A stretch of 5,291 nt of DNA from an uncultured bacterium. GTDB taxonomy: Bacteria; Bacteroidota; Bacteroidia; Bacteroidales; Bacteroidaceae. Positions within the stretch are counted from its first letter, which is position 1. Each line of letters opens with the position of its first letter. The translations under genes were made by a program, and so were the position numbers. Of the stretch, positions 1 through 5,291 are shown in pieces. Under the pieces are notes generated by a model. The model was not told the origin of the DNA. It saw only the letters and a list, made by a program, of their open reading frames with translations, and searched no databases. The DNA lies in contig CAJMQV010000136.1 in the NCBI GenBank assembly GCA_905215575.1, positions 1 to 5,291 of the forward strand, given 5' to 3'.

Positions 1-36
1 GGCCCGATCGTGCCGATCGGGCCCTTCGTCGTTTTT
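1..36. terminator. GC-rich hairpin with T run, probable (bidirectional) terminator
   Basis: Bases 1-10 (GGCCCGATCG) and 14-23 (CGATCGGGCC) are perfect reverse complements around a 3-base loop (TGC). Bases 32-36 are five T on the plus strand. The stem abuts the window edge, and the segment CTTCGTCG (24-31) between stem and T run suggests that it continues outside the window as the other arm of a longer stem; that part is inferred. On the minus strand it lies 27-62 bases past the merR-type stop codon and is the obvious place for that transcript to end. On the plus strand it would end a transcript entering from the left. Confidence 0.75.
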
Positions 37-62
37 GCAATTATTTCTCTTTCCGCATTTGT

Positions 63-410
63 CTAAACCAAAGAATCCAATTCCCGACGAAGGGAAACCA
101 GTTCTTCACGCAACTGTTGCAGACGGTCGATTACCTCGGCCACATTCTGGGTTCCTTCCTTGTTTTTCTTCAAGATATCGCGCGCAGCGGCTATTTTCAG
201 TCCGCGCACTTTTACAAGGTTGTGCACCAGGCGCACCGCCTCAATGTCCTCCTGAGTGTATTGCCGGATATTTCTTCCCGCCTTTTTGGGAGCGATTGTC
301 GGAAATTCCTTCTCCCAATAACGCAACAAAGTTTCCGAAACATCAAACATTTCCGCCACTTCGCTGATGGAATAGTAAAGCTTTAGTTTTTTATTGGGAT
401 TCAATGCCAT
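63..410 (-). CDS. MerR-family transcriptional regulator, short form (115 aa)
   Basis: Small DNA-binding regulator, cytoplasmic. Residues about 12-80 form the MerR winged-helix domain. The first helix-turn-helix is at about 14-33 (YSISEVAEMFDVSETLLRYW), with the LLRYWE stretch typical of the family. The wing follows at about 41-52 (PKKAGRNIRQYT), then the second helical part (EDIEAVRLVHNLVKVRGL, about 54-71). Residues 90-114 (VAEVIDRLQQLREELVSLRREL) have leucine spacing of a dimerising coiled coil. The protein stops there: there is no ligand-binding or metal-binding domain and no cysteine at all, so it is not a metal or redox sensor of the MerR/SoxR type. The ATG at 408-410 gives the full domain; it is preceded by AAGGA with 5 bases of spacing. 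The gene is divergent from alaS and shares its control region, which makes autoregulation or control of alaS plausible but unproven. The family call is firm; the target is unknown. Confidence 0.93.
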   Translation of the reverse strand: MALNPNKKLKLYYSISEVAEMFDVSETLLRYWEKEFPTIAPKKAGRNIRQYTQEDIEAVRLVHNLVKVRGLKIAAARDILKKNKEGTQNVAEVIDRLQQLREELVSLRRELDSLV

Positions 411-415
411 AATTA

Positions 416-420
416 TCCTT
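416..420 (-). promoter_or_regulatory. Shine-Dalgarno-like AAGGA of the merR-type gene
   Basis: Read on the minus strand, AAGGA lies 5 bases before the ATG (408-410), with a second purine stretch AGGAG just upstream. It supports this start codon. The other two complete genes in the window have no such site, in line with the weak use of Shine-Dalgarno pairing in Bacteroidota, so this one stands out slightly. Confidence 0.5.
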
Positions 421-449
421 GCTCCTATCAGTCGTTTTCATTTCTTTTC

Positions 450-481
450 CTTGCAAAAATAAGCAAAACAAGCTATCTTTG
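450..481 (+). promoter_or_regulatory. Promoter of alaS, Bacteroidota sigma-ABfr type
   Basis: TATCTTTG (474-481) matches the -7 consensus TAnnTTTG, and CTTG (450-453) matches the -33 TTTG in three of four bases, with a 20-base spacer. The expected start is about 486-490, giving a leader of about 36-40 bases. That is too short for a riboswitch or T-box, so any control of alaS should act at the promoter or at translation. The start codon has an A-rich upstream stretch (GACAAAAATAAG) and no Shine-Dalgarno site. Confidence 0.7.
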
Positions 482-484
482 CAA
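451..484. repeat. 7-bp inverted repeat TTGCAAA / TTTGCAA spanning both divergent promoters
   Basis: TTGCAAA at 451-457 and TTTGCAA at 478-484 are perfect reverse complements separated by 20 bases, with the symmetry axis at 467/468. Each arm holds the -33 TTG of one promoter and the end of the -7 element of the other. The symmetry may simply follow from two promoters laid over each other, or the arms may also be an operator for a dimeric regulator such as the adjacent MerR-type protein. Confidence 0.6.
454..484 (-). promoter_or_regulatory. Promoter of the merR-type gene, Bacteroidota sigma-ABfr type
   Basis: On the minus strand TATTTTTG (plus positions 461 down to 454) matches the -7 consensus TAnnTTTG. 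TTG (plus 484-482) lies exactly 20 bases upstream, matching the -33 TTTG core except for its first T. Transcription would start at about 447-449, leaving a leader of roughly 40 bases. Seen: the two motifs and the spacing. Known: the consensus for Bacteroides housekeeping promoters. Inferred: that it is used. Confidence 0.65.
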
Positions 485-525
485 CAGAATGTATAAGAAT
501 ATAAACACTTTAAGACAAAAATAAG

Positions 526-3138
526 ATGACTGCAAATGAAATTCGCGACTCGTTCAAGAAATTCTTCGAGTCAAAAGGACACCTCATTGTCCCATCAGCA
601 CCGATGGTCATTAAGGACGACCCGACACTGATGTTTACCAACGCTGGTATGAACCAGTTTAAAGATATCATTTTGGGTAACCGCCCGGCAGTAAGCAAGC
701 GATGCACAGACTCACAGAAGTGCTTGCGCGTGAGCGGAAAGCACAACGACCTGGAGGAAGTAGGACACGACACTTACCACCACACCATGTTCGAGATGCT
801 GGGTAACTGGAGCTTCGGCGATTACTTCAAGAAAGAAGCGATCGAATGGGCCTGGGAATACCTGGTTGATGTTCTGAAAATTGACAAGACCAATCTTTAT
901 GCCACCGTATTTGAAGGTGCCAAGGAAGAAGGATTGGAAAGAGATAATGAGGCGGCAGCCATCTGGGCACAGTTCCTGCCGGAAGATCATATCCTGAACG
1001 GAAACAAGCACGACAACTTCTGGGAAATGGGAGCAACCGGTCCTTGCGGTCCTTGCTCTGAGATCCACATCGACCTGCGTCCGGAAGAAGAAAAGGCCAA
1101 AGTTCCGGGAAGAGAACTCGTAAACAAAGACAACCCGCTGGTTATCGAGATCTGGAATCTGGTATTCATGCAGTACAACCGCAAGGCCGACCAGTCACTC
1201 GAGCCACTGCCAGCCAAGGTAATCGATACCGGTATGGGATTTGAGCGTCTTTGCGCCGTAATGCAGGGCAAGCGTTCAAACTACGACACCGACGTGTTCC
1301 AGCCAATCATCAAGGTAATCGGTGATCTGTCTGGCTGCAAGTACGGCGAAGATTCCAAGAAAGATGTCGCCATGCGTGTTGTTGCCGACCACCTGCGTAC
1401 CATCGCCTTCTCTATTGCCGACGGCCAGTTGCCGGGTAATGCCAAGGCAGGTTATGTAATCCGCCGTATTCTGCGCCGCGCTGTGCGCTATGCATATACC
1501 TTCCTCGGACAGAAGGAAGCCTTCATGTATAAACTGCTCCCGGTACTGATCCAGGAAATGGGAGGCACCTATCCGGAACTGGAAGCTCAGAAAGTTCTGA
1601 TCTCCAAGGTGATCAAGGAAGAAGAGGATTCTTTCCTCCGCACTTTGGAAACCGGTATCCGTCTGTTGGACCGCGTGATGGAAGAAACCAAGGCTGCCGG
1701 AAGCACCACCATCAACGGTGTGCAGGCATTTACCCTGTTCGACACTTACGGATTCCCGCTCGACCTTACCGAACTGATCTGCCGTGAGAACGGTATGAGC
1801 GTAGACGAAGAAGCTTTCAACGCAGAAATGCAGAAGCAGAAAGAACGTGCCCGCAACGCGGCTTCAGTAGAAACCGGCGACTGGGTAGTTCTGAAAGAAG
1901 GCGAAACCGAATTTGTAGGTTGGGATTACACTGAATACGAATGCCAAATCCTGAAATACCGTCAGGTAACCCAGAAGAAGCAGACTTTGTTCCAGATCGT
2001 ACTCGACAAGACTCCGTTCTATGCCGAAATGGGTGGACAGGTTGGCGACCGCGGTGTGCTTTGCTCTGAATTCGAAACTATTGAAATCATTGATACCAAG
2101 CGCGAGAATAACTTGCCGATCCACTTGTGCAAGCAGTTGCCTCAGCATCCGGAAGCTCCGTTCATGGCATGTGTAGATGTTGACCTGCGTAATGCCAGCG
2201 CTGCCAACCACACTGCAACCCACCTGCTCGATCAGGCTCTGCGCGAAGTGCTGGGTACTCATGTTGAGCAAAAGGGTTCTTTGGTTACTCCGGAATATCT
2301 GCGCTTCGACTTCTCACACTTCCAGAAGGTTACCGACGAGGAACTGCGCGAAGTAGAAAGAAAGGTAAATGCCAAGATCCGTGCCAACATCCCGTTGCAG
2401 GATCACCGCGACATGCCGATCGAAGAGGCCAAGGAACTGGGAGCTATCGCATTGTTCGGCGAGAAATATGGTGATAAAGTGCGCGTTGTTCAGTTTGCCG
2501 ACAGTGTGGAATTCTGCGGCGGTTGCCACGTGAGCGCTACAGGTAAGATCGGTATGGTGAAGATCATGAGCGAAAGTTCTGTTGCAGCAGGCATACGACG
2601 CATTGAAGCCATCACCGGAGAAAAGGTGGAGAATATGCTCTACACCATCGAAGATACTCTTAGCGAACTGAAAGCCATGTTCAACAACGCTCCGGATGTG
2701 AAGGCTGCCGTAATCAAGGCTATCGACGAAAACAGCGCCTTGAAGAAGCAGATGGAGGATATGGTACGCGAGAAAGCAGCACAGGCCAAGCAGCAGCTGA
2801 TCCAGAATGCAACTATAGCCAACGGCATTCATATCTTCAAGGGCGTGTTGCCATTGCCGGCAGATGCCATCAAGGATATTGCCTTCCAGCTGCGTGCCGA
2901 GCAGGAAAATGCTCTGGTTGTCATCGGAAGCATATTCGACAACAAACCGATGCTTACAGCCGCTGCATCTGATTCTTTGGTAAAAGAGCAGGGTGTTCAC
3001 GTAGGCAAGGCCATCCGCGAAGCTGCCAAGCTGATTCAGGGTGGTGGTGGCGGTCAGCCTCACTTTGCAACTGCCGGAGGTAAGAACCCGGACGGTTTGA
3101 GCGCTGCCGTAGACAAGTTGATCGAATTGGCTTGCTAA
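526..3138 (+). CDS. alaS: Alanyl-tRNA synthetase, complete (870 aa)
   Basis: Cytoplasmic class II synthetase that activates alanine with ATP, charges tRNA-Ala and removes wrongly attached Ser or Gly. The catalytic core fills the N-terminal half: FKKFFESKGH (10-19), the motif 1 region with PTLMFTNAGMNQFK, the motif 2 region ending in FEMLGNWSFGDYFK (89-102), and motif 3 GMGFERL (236-242). The editing domain carries the zinc-binding HxxxH (H562, H566 in NHTATHLL) and CxxxH (C664, H668 in CGGCH), in nearly the same positions as in the E. coli enzyme. A charged helical linker (about 715-790) leads to the DHHA1/C-Ala domain with its glycine-rich loop (G839-G843, then QPHFATAGG). The length matches the roughly 875 aa usual for bacteria, so it is complete with all key residues. 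The ATG at 526 puts FKKFFESKGH at the normal distance from the N terminus. It is divergent from the merR-type gene and ends in two hairpins, apparently monocistronic. Confidence 0.99.
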   Translation: MTANEIRDSFKKFFESKGHLIVPSAPMVIKDDPTLMFTNAGMNQFKDIILGNRPAVSKRCTDSQKCLRVSGKHNDLEEVGHDTYHHTMFEMLGNWSFGDYFKKEAIEWAWEYLVDVLKIDKTNLYATVFEGAKEEGLERDNEAAAIWAQFLPEDHILNGNKHDNFWEMGATGPCGPCSEIHIDLRPEEEKAKVPGRELVNKDNPLVIEIWNLVFMQYNRKADQSLEPLPAKVIDTGMGFERLCAVMQGKRSNYDTDVFQPIIKVIGDLSGCKYGEDSKKDVAMRVVADHLRTIAFSIADGQLPGNAKAGYVIRRILRRAVRYAYTFLGQKEAFMYKLLPVLIQEMGGTYPELEAQKVLISKVIKEEEDSFLRTLETGIRLLDRVMEETKAAGSTTINGVQAFTLFDTYGFPLDLTELICRENGMSVDEEAFNAEMQKQKERARNAASVETGDWVVLKEGETEFVGWDYTEYECQILKYRQVTQKKQTLFQIVLDKTPFYAEMGGQVGDRGVLCSEFETIEIIDTKRENNLPIHLCKQLPQHPEAPFMACVDVDLRNASAANHTATHLLDQALREVLGTHVEQKGSLVTPEYLRFDFSHFQKVTDEELREVERKVNAKIRANIPLQDHRDMPIEEAKELGAIALFGEKYGDKVRVVQFADSVEFCGGCHVSATGKIGMVKIMSESSVAAGIRRIEAITGEKVENMLYTIEDTLSELKAMFNNAPDVKAAVIKAIDENSALKKQMEDMVREKAAQAKQQLIQNATIANGIHIFKGVLPLPADAIKDIAFQLRAEQENALVVIGSIFDNKPMLTAAASDSLVKEQGVHVGKAIREAAKLIQGGGGGQPHFATAGGKNPDGLSAAVDKLIELAC

Positions 3139-3168
3139 AAAAGAAAGAAAAAACGATTCCGAAATAGA

Positions 3169-3200
3169 AAGAGGCTATGCCCGACGGGGCATAGCCTCTT
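3169..3200. terminator. Perfect 14-bp hairpin after alaS, first of two, probably bidirectional
   Basis: AAGAGGCTATGCCC (3169-3182) pairs perfectly with GGGCATAGCCTCTT (3187-3200) around the loop GACG. It begins 30 bases after the alaS stop. The plus side is followed by CTTGTTAT and the minus side by TTCTATTTC; both are U-rich but without a clean U run. A long A stretch (3137-3153) gives a T tract further downstream on the minus strand. It may end alaS on one strand and catch read-through from the AraC-type gene on the other. Confidence 0.8.
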
Positions 3201-3215
3201 CTTGTTATAAGAAAC

Positions 3216-3276
3216 ATCCCGACGATTTTCTGATTTCATCGAAAGGAATTTCTGATTTCGTCGGGATCATTTTTTT
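3216..3276 (+). terminator. Second hairpin with T7 tail, plus-strand terminator between convergent genes
   Basis: ATCCCGACGA (3216-3225) and TCGTCGGGAT (3258-3267) form a perfect 10-bp stem closed by a 32-base loop, followed by seven T at 3270-3276. In this orientation it is a classical intrinsic terminator for alaS transcripts that pass the first hairpin. The T run overlaps the stop codon of the AraC-type gene (3275-3277), so the two convergent genes have no spare sequence between them. On the minus strand the same hairpin lies just past that stop but lacks a U run. Confidence 0.7.
3227..3263 (+). repeat. Direct repeat, two 15-bp copies TTTCTGATTTC(A/G)TCG
   Basis: The copies are at 3227-3241 and 3249-3263, period 22, differing only at A versus G. 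The second copy supplies much of the 3' arm of the second hairpin, while the first lies in its loop. The left arm CGACGA can pair perfectly with the second copy and with one G-U-free mismatch to the first, so the stem could in principle slide. A local duplication is the simplest origin. Confidence 0.6.
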
Positions 3277-4129
3277 ATTCCTCTTCAATCATTCGGAACA
3301 TGCGCGGCGACATGCCCGTGATATTCTTGAAAAAACGTCCGAACTTGCTCTGATCCACAAAGCCAAGCTCCTGACTTACCTGCTTGATGCTTTTATCCGT
3401 GTAATAAAGCATTTTCTTGGCTTCGGTAATCAAAGGTTCGTCTATCCAGTAAGTAAAATGACATCCGCTTACTTCCTTGATCACAGCCGAAAGATACTTG
3501 GGTGTCAATCCTAAGACTGCGGCATAAAAAACAAGGTTACGCTCGGACAGGAAATGTGTCTCAACCAATTTCAGAAAATCATAAAACACCTGCTCCTTCC
3601 GTGTTGGCACCTGCAAGGCCTTCGGATTATGAAGCCAATACAATTCCATATCCCTCAACAGCATGGTTTCCAGAATGCGATACACCAAAGACTTGTCAAA
3701 AGCACTTCCCGAAAGCACACGTTTTCTCAAAGTATAATAAAAATCCAGCTGAGACATGTGATGGTCTTCCGTACACGATGTCATATAGAATTTGTTGATC
3801 CGCTCACACGTGGCCAGATTAAAACCGACTTCTTCAAAAAGACGACTTACGATATCCCCGCCCACAACCAGACAAAAATACTTCAAGTCTTCGGAATGAC
3901 TGATTGTTCGGATAAAACATCCCTGCATCAAAACCAGAAAATCCCTCTCTCCTAATTTTATTTCACGCCCGTTTATATCCAAATGGCACGATCCAGAAAG
4001 AATATGCACACAATAAAATTCTGTGGCCGATGTCATACGACGAAGTTTGTTGCAGCAGTAGGATATATTAAGTTCTGTGTTGTCTGATATAGAAAAGTCT
4101 TTGTCAACCGTGTGATAGAAGTAAGCCAT
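3275..4129 (-). CDS. AraC-family transcriptional regulator (284 aa)
   Basis: Predicted cytoplasmic DNA-binding regulator of the two-domain AraC/XylS type. The C terminus has the two helix-turn-helix units: the first at about 196-221 (ERNLVFYAAVLGLTPKYLSAV...), the second at about 247-268 (SIKQVSQELGFVDQSKFGRFF), ending in the family signature F/G-ITGMSPRMFR. The N-terminal part, about 20-110, reads like the cupin-type AraC sensor domain (HILSGSCHLDINGREIKLGERDFLVL...), here with an unknown ligand. There is no signal peptide or membrane segment, so it is not a hybrid two-component regulator. It holds nine cysteines, which is many for this size, though they form no recognisable metal site. The ATG at 4127-4129 has no Shine-Dalgarno site but fits the domain length and the upstream promoter candidate. 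It converges on alaS and follows the helicase gene in tandem with a 92-base gap. Its A/T-richer wording compared with alaS fits a less highly expressed gene. The target is not evident from the context. Confidence 0.93.
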   Translation of the reverse strand: MAYFYHTVDKDFSISDNTELNISYCCNKLRRMTSATEFYCVHILSGSCHLDINGREIKLGERDFLVLMQGCFIRTISHSEDLKYFCLVVGGDIVSRLFEEVGFNLATCERINKFYMTSCTEDHHMSQLDFYYTLRKRVLSGSAFDKSLVYRILETMLLRDMELYWLHNPKALQVPTRKEQVFYDFLKLVETHFLSERNLVFYAAVLGLTPKYLSAVIKEVSGCHFTYWIDEPLITEAKKMLYYTDKSIKQVSQELGFVDQSKFGRFFKNITGMSPRMFRMIEEE

Positions 4130-4158
4130 TAAACACCAATCTTATTGTTTTGAAAATC

Positions 4159-4176
4159 CAAAAATAAGCATTTTTG
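4159..4176 (-). promoter_or_regulatory. Promoter -7 element of the AraC-type gene inside an 18-bp dyad
   Basis: On the minus strand TATTTTTG (plus 4166 down to 4159) matches the Bacteroidota -7 consensus TAnnTTTG, 29 bases before the start codon. I see no good TTTG at the -33 spacing, so a weak or activator-dependent promoter is possible. The same bases form half of a perfect inverted repeat: CAAAAAT (4159-4165), spacer AAGC, ATTTTTG (4170-4176). A protein bound there would cover the -7 region; autorepression by the AraC-type protein is one possibility, not shown. Confidence 0.5.
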
Positions 4177-4203
4177 AACAGAAATTTAGTGAGTGATGAA
4201 ACA

Positions 4204-4213
4204 ATGTATACAT
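4204..4213. repeat. 10-bp perfect palindrome ATGTATACAT
   Basis: The self-complementary decamer lies 9 bases past the helicase stop codon and about 38 bases upstream of the -7 element of the AraC-type gene, in A/T-rich sequence. It could be an operator half of that promoter or chance. It has no T run and too little GC to work as a terminator; no clear terminator follows the helicase gene, so some read-through into the AraC-type gene is possible. Confidence 0.4.
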
Positions 4214-4221
4214 AAATTATC

Positions 4222-5277
4222 TTACATCAGCTGGTTTTTAGGCCAGTTTACCAGATAGACACGCTCTTTGGCTCGCGTAATTGCCGTATACAGCCAGCGT
4301 ACGTACTCTCCTACGGATTGGTCCTCGCCCACATATCCCTGATCCACAAACACACGTTCCCACTGTCCGCCCTGGGCTTTATGGCAGGTCACGGCATAGG
4401 CAAACTTCACCTGAAGGGCATTAAACAGCCCGTCGGACTTGATTTTCTTCAGCCGCTCTTTCTTATTGGATATCTCGGGATAATCCTCCCAAACGGAATG
4501 AAACAGACGGTCGGATTCATCGCGGGTCAGTGCCGCAGCCTCACTGGTCAATGTATTTAATATAATTGTAACTTCCAGCTCAATTTGTCCATAATCGGGA
4601 AACTCCAGTACGGCATCGGCAAAGTCAAATCCGTAAATATTTCTGTGACGCCTAACCTTGCGTACTCTGGCCACATCTCCGTTGGCAATAAAGTCCAGGC
4701 CGGTAGTCTTTCTGGTTTCCTCGTCCACCCAGAAATAATTGTTCTTGGCAATGATAATCCAGTCGCCGCTTGTCAATAATTCCTCCCGACCAAGAATACG
4801 GCCACGGATTCCCTGATTATAGATATTGGCACGCTTGTTGGAACGCGTCACCACAATCGTTTCCTCCATCCCACATTGATAATAAGCCTGTTCCAGTTCC
4901 TCAATCAATGTTTCACCGGAAATGGAAACCACATCCGGAAAGCCAGAAACCTTCAGCGCCGGCAATCCGGAAAGGTGATCGGAAAACAACTGCTTCCTCA
5001 GAGCGGCGGCATTCCACAAAATCCCCGACTCGGCCATCTGACGATGCACTCCGGTCAAAGTTCCGGCGTATACGGTCAACCCATAGCCTTCCAGCCGCTG
5101 CCGGTTCAAAGCCGGACTCTCCAAGGTTCCCACCGGCGGAAGCTGGGCATCATCTCCCACCAGCACCAGGCGGCAGCGCTTTCCCGAAGCTACAAAGCGG
5201 ATCAGATCATCCAACAAACCGGGCGCAACGTCAGGCAAAAGTTTTCGTCTTGCCGAATTGATAATAGAACATACCGC
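4222..5277 (-). CDS. RecD-like SF1 ATP-dependent DNA helicase, C-terminal part (5' end missing or broken)
   Basis: C-terminal portion of a RecD/Pif1-type superfamily 1 helicase, which unwinds DNA with ATP; bacterial forms act in repair and recombination. Numbering from the TTG at 5236-5238, motif III is at 25-37 (VLVGDDAQLPPVG, with D29 and Q32), a core stretch ETIVVTRSNKRANIYNQGIR follows, motif V is at 281-293 (YAVTCHKAQGGQW) and motif VI at 315-326 (WLYTAITRAKER, arginine finger R322). YAVTCHKAQG...YTAITRAK is the UvrD_C_2-type end of the family. Walker A and the first 100 or more residues are not in the frame. The frame opens only after a TAG at 5278-5280 and has no ATG before the conserved region, so the TTG is not a believable start. 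Whole proteins of this family are about 470-500 aa; 351 codons are open here. Either the gene carries a frameshift near 5268-5272, or the window edge is badly assembled. The family call is firm; the intactness is doubtful. Confidence 0.85.
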   Translation of the reverse strand, partial: AVCSIINSARRKLLPDVAPGLLDDLIRFVASGKRCRLVLVGDDAQLPPVGTLESPALNRQRLEGYGLTVYAGTLTGVHRQMAESGILWNAAALRKQLFSDHLSGLPALKVSGFPDVVSISGETLIEELEQAYYQCGMEETIVVTRSNKRANIYNQGIRGRILGREELLTSGDWIIIAKNNYFWVDEETRKTTGLDFIANGDVARVRKVRRHRNIYGFDFADAVLEFPDYGQIELEVTIILNTLTSEAAALTRDESDRLFHSVWEDYPEISNKKERLKKIKSDGLFNALQVKFAYAVTCHKAQGGQWERVFVDQGYVGEDQSVGEYVRWLYTAITRAKERVYLVNWPKNQLM

Positions 5278-5291
5278 CTACCATCCAGTGG
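5239..5291 (-). other. Disrupted segment at the expected Walker B region of the helicase
   Basis: Read in the helicase frame, the codons upstream of LPDVAPGLLDDL spell CSIINSARRKL, then RV and a TAG stop at 5280-5278. Members of this family have a Walker B stretch of the form (V)DEASMI just before such a linker. SIIN could be the end of it, but no Asp-Glu precedes it in this frame. The neighbouring frame reads HWMVGGM up to about 5270, so dropping one base there would join WMVGGM to SIINSARRK, still without the catalytic DE pair. The last bases before the edge may therefore be unreliable, or the gene is decayed. Confidence 0.45.

Noticed and set aside
485..525. T-box or riboswitch in the alaS leader
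   Set aside because: The leader predicted from the promoter is only about 40 bases, A/T-rich and without a stable hairpin.
2314..3063. Open frame of 249 codons on the minus strand opposite the 3' half of alaS
   Set aside because: It lies wholly within alaS, whose protein is conserved over this stretch (editing and C-Ala domains). Its translation is rich in His, Cys and Leu without a recognisable domain, typical of an antisense frame left open by alaS codon bias.
3502..3955. Two plus-strand frames of 98 and 133 codons opposite the AraC-type gene
   Set aside because: They overlap each other and the conserved regulator; no domain, no promoter-like site and no sensible start context.
4770..5261. 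Open frame of 163 codons on the plus strand opposite the helicase gene
   Set aside because: The translation is Pro/Ser/Arg-rich with no domain, and the opposite strand encodes clear helicase motif III in the same interval.
5222..5291. Plus-strand reading GATSGKSFRLAELIIEH as the start of a P-loop protein
   Set aside because: It resembles GxxSGKS only over a few residues, lies opposite the helicase frame, and has no start codon or context; most likely chance, though the edge itself is suspicious.
1..5291. Defence system, mobile element, CRISPR array or new multi-gene system
   Set aside because: All four genes belong to familiar families, intergenic regions are at most 136 bases, and no spaced repeats, transposase, integrase or attachment-site duplication is visible.

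Overview
The window looks like a chromosomal housekeeping segment from a member of the Bacteroidales (Bacteroides/Phocaeicola/Parabacteroides-like). Three things point there. Promoter-like sites match the Bacteroidota sigma-ABfr form (TTG, about 20 bp, TAnnTTTG). The start codons of alaS and the AraC-type gene are preceded by A/T-rich sequence without a Shine-Dalgarno site. The AraC-type regulator and the RecD-like helicase read like Bacteroidales family members. The species cannot be fixed from this window.

Layout, left to right. Positions 1-36 hold a GC-rich hairpin followed by a T run, next to the 3' end of a small MerR-type regulator gene on the minus strand (63-410). A 115 bp intergenic region (411-525) separates it from the divergent, complete alanyl-tRNA synthetase gene alaS (526-3138, plus). 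Two promoter-like elements, one per direction, lie almost exactly on top of each other there, at about 450-484. After alaS come two consecutive hairpins (3169-3200 and 3216-3267); the second is followed by seven T. They separate alaS from a convergent AraC-family regulator gene (3275-4129, minus). A 92 bp gap (4130-4221) with an AraC-gene promoter candidate and two small palindromes follows. The window ends inside a RecD-like SF1 DNA helicase gene (from 4222 to the right edge, minus), of which only the C-terminal part with motifs III, V and VI is present. Its reading frame is closed by a TAG at 5278-5280 just where the Walker B region should be, suggesting a frameshift, a pseudogene or an assembly fault at the edge.

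How the parts relate. alaS is the essential aminoacylation gene. The MerR-type gene shares its control region, so polymerase binding for the two transcripts is probably mutually exclusive and the MerR protein may regulate itself and/or alaS; this is inference. The AraC-type gene and the helicase gene lie in tandem but have a gap with its own promoter-like signal, so they need not form one operon. No stretch over 300 bases lacks a gene. I see no tRNA, rRNA, CRISPR array, insertion sequence or phage gene, and no convincing new multi-gene system. The points most worth checking are the superimposed divergent promoters, the disrupted helicase 5' part, and the repeat-containing hairpins at the gene ends.
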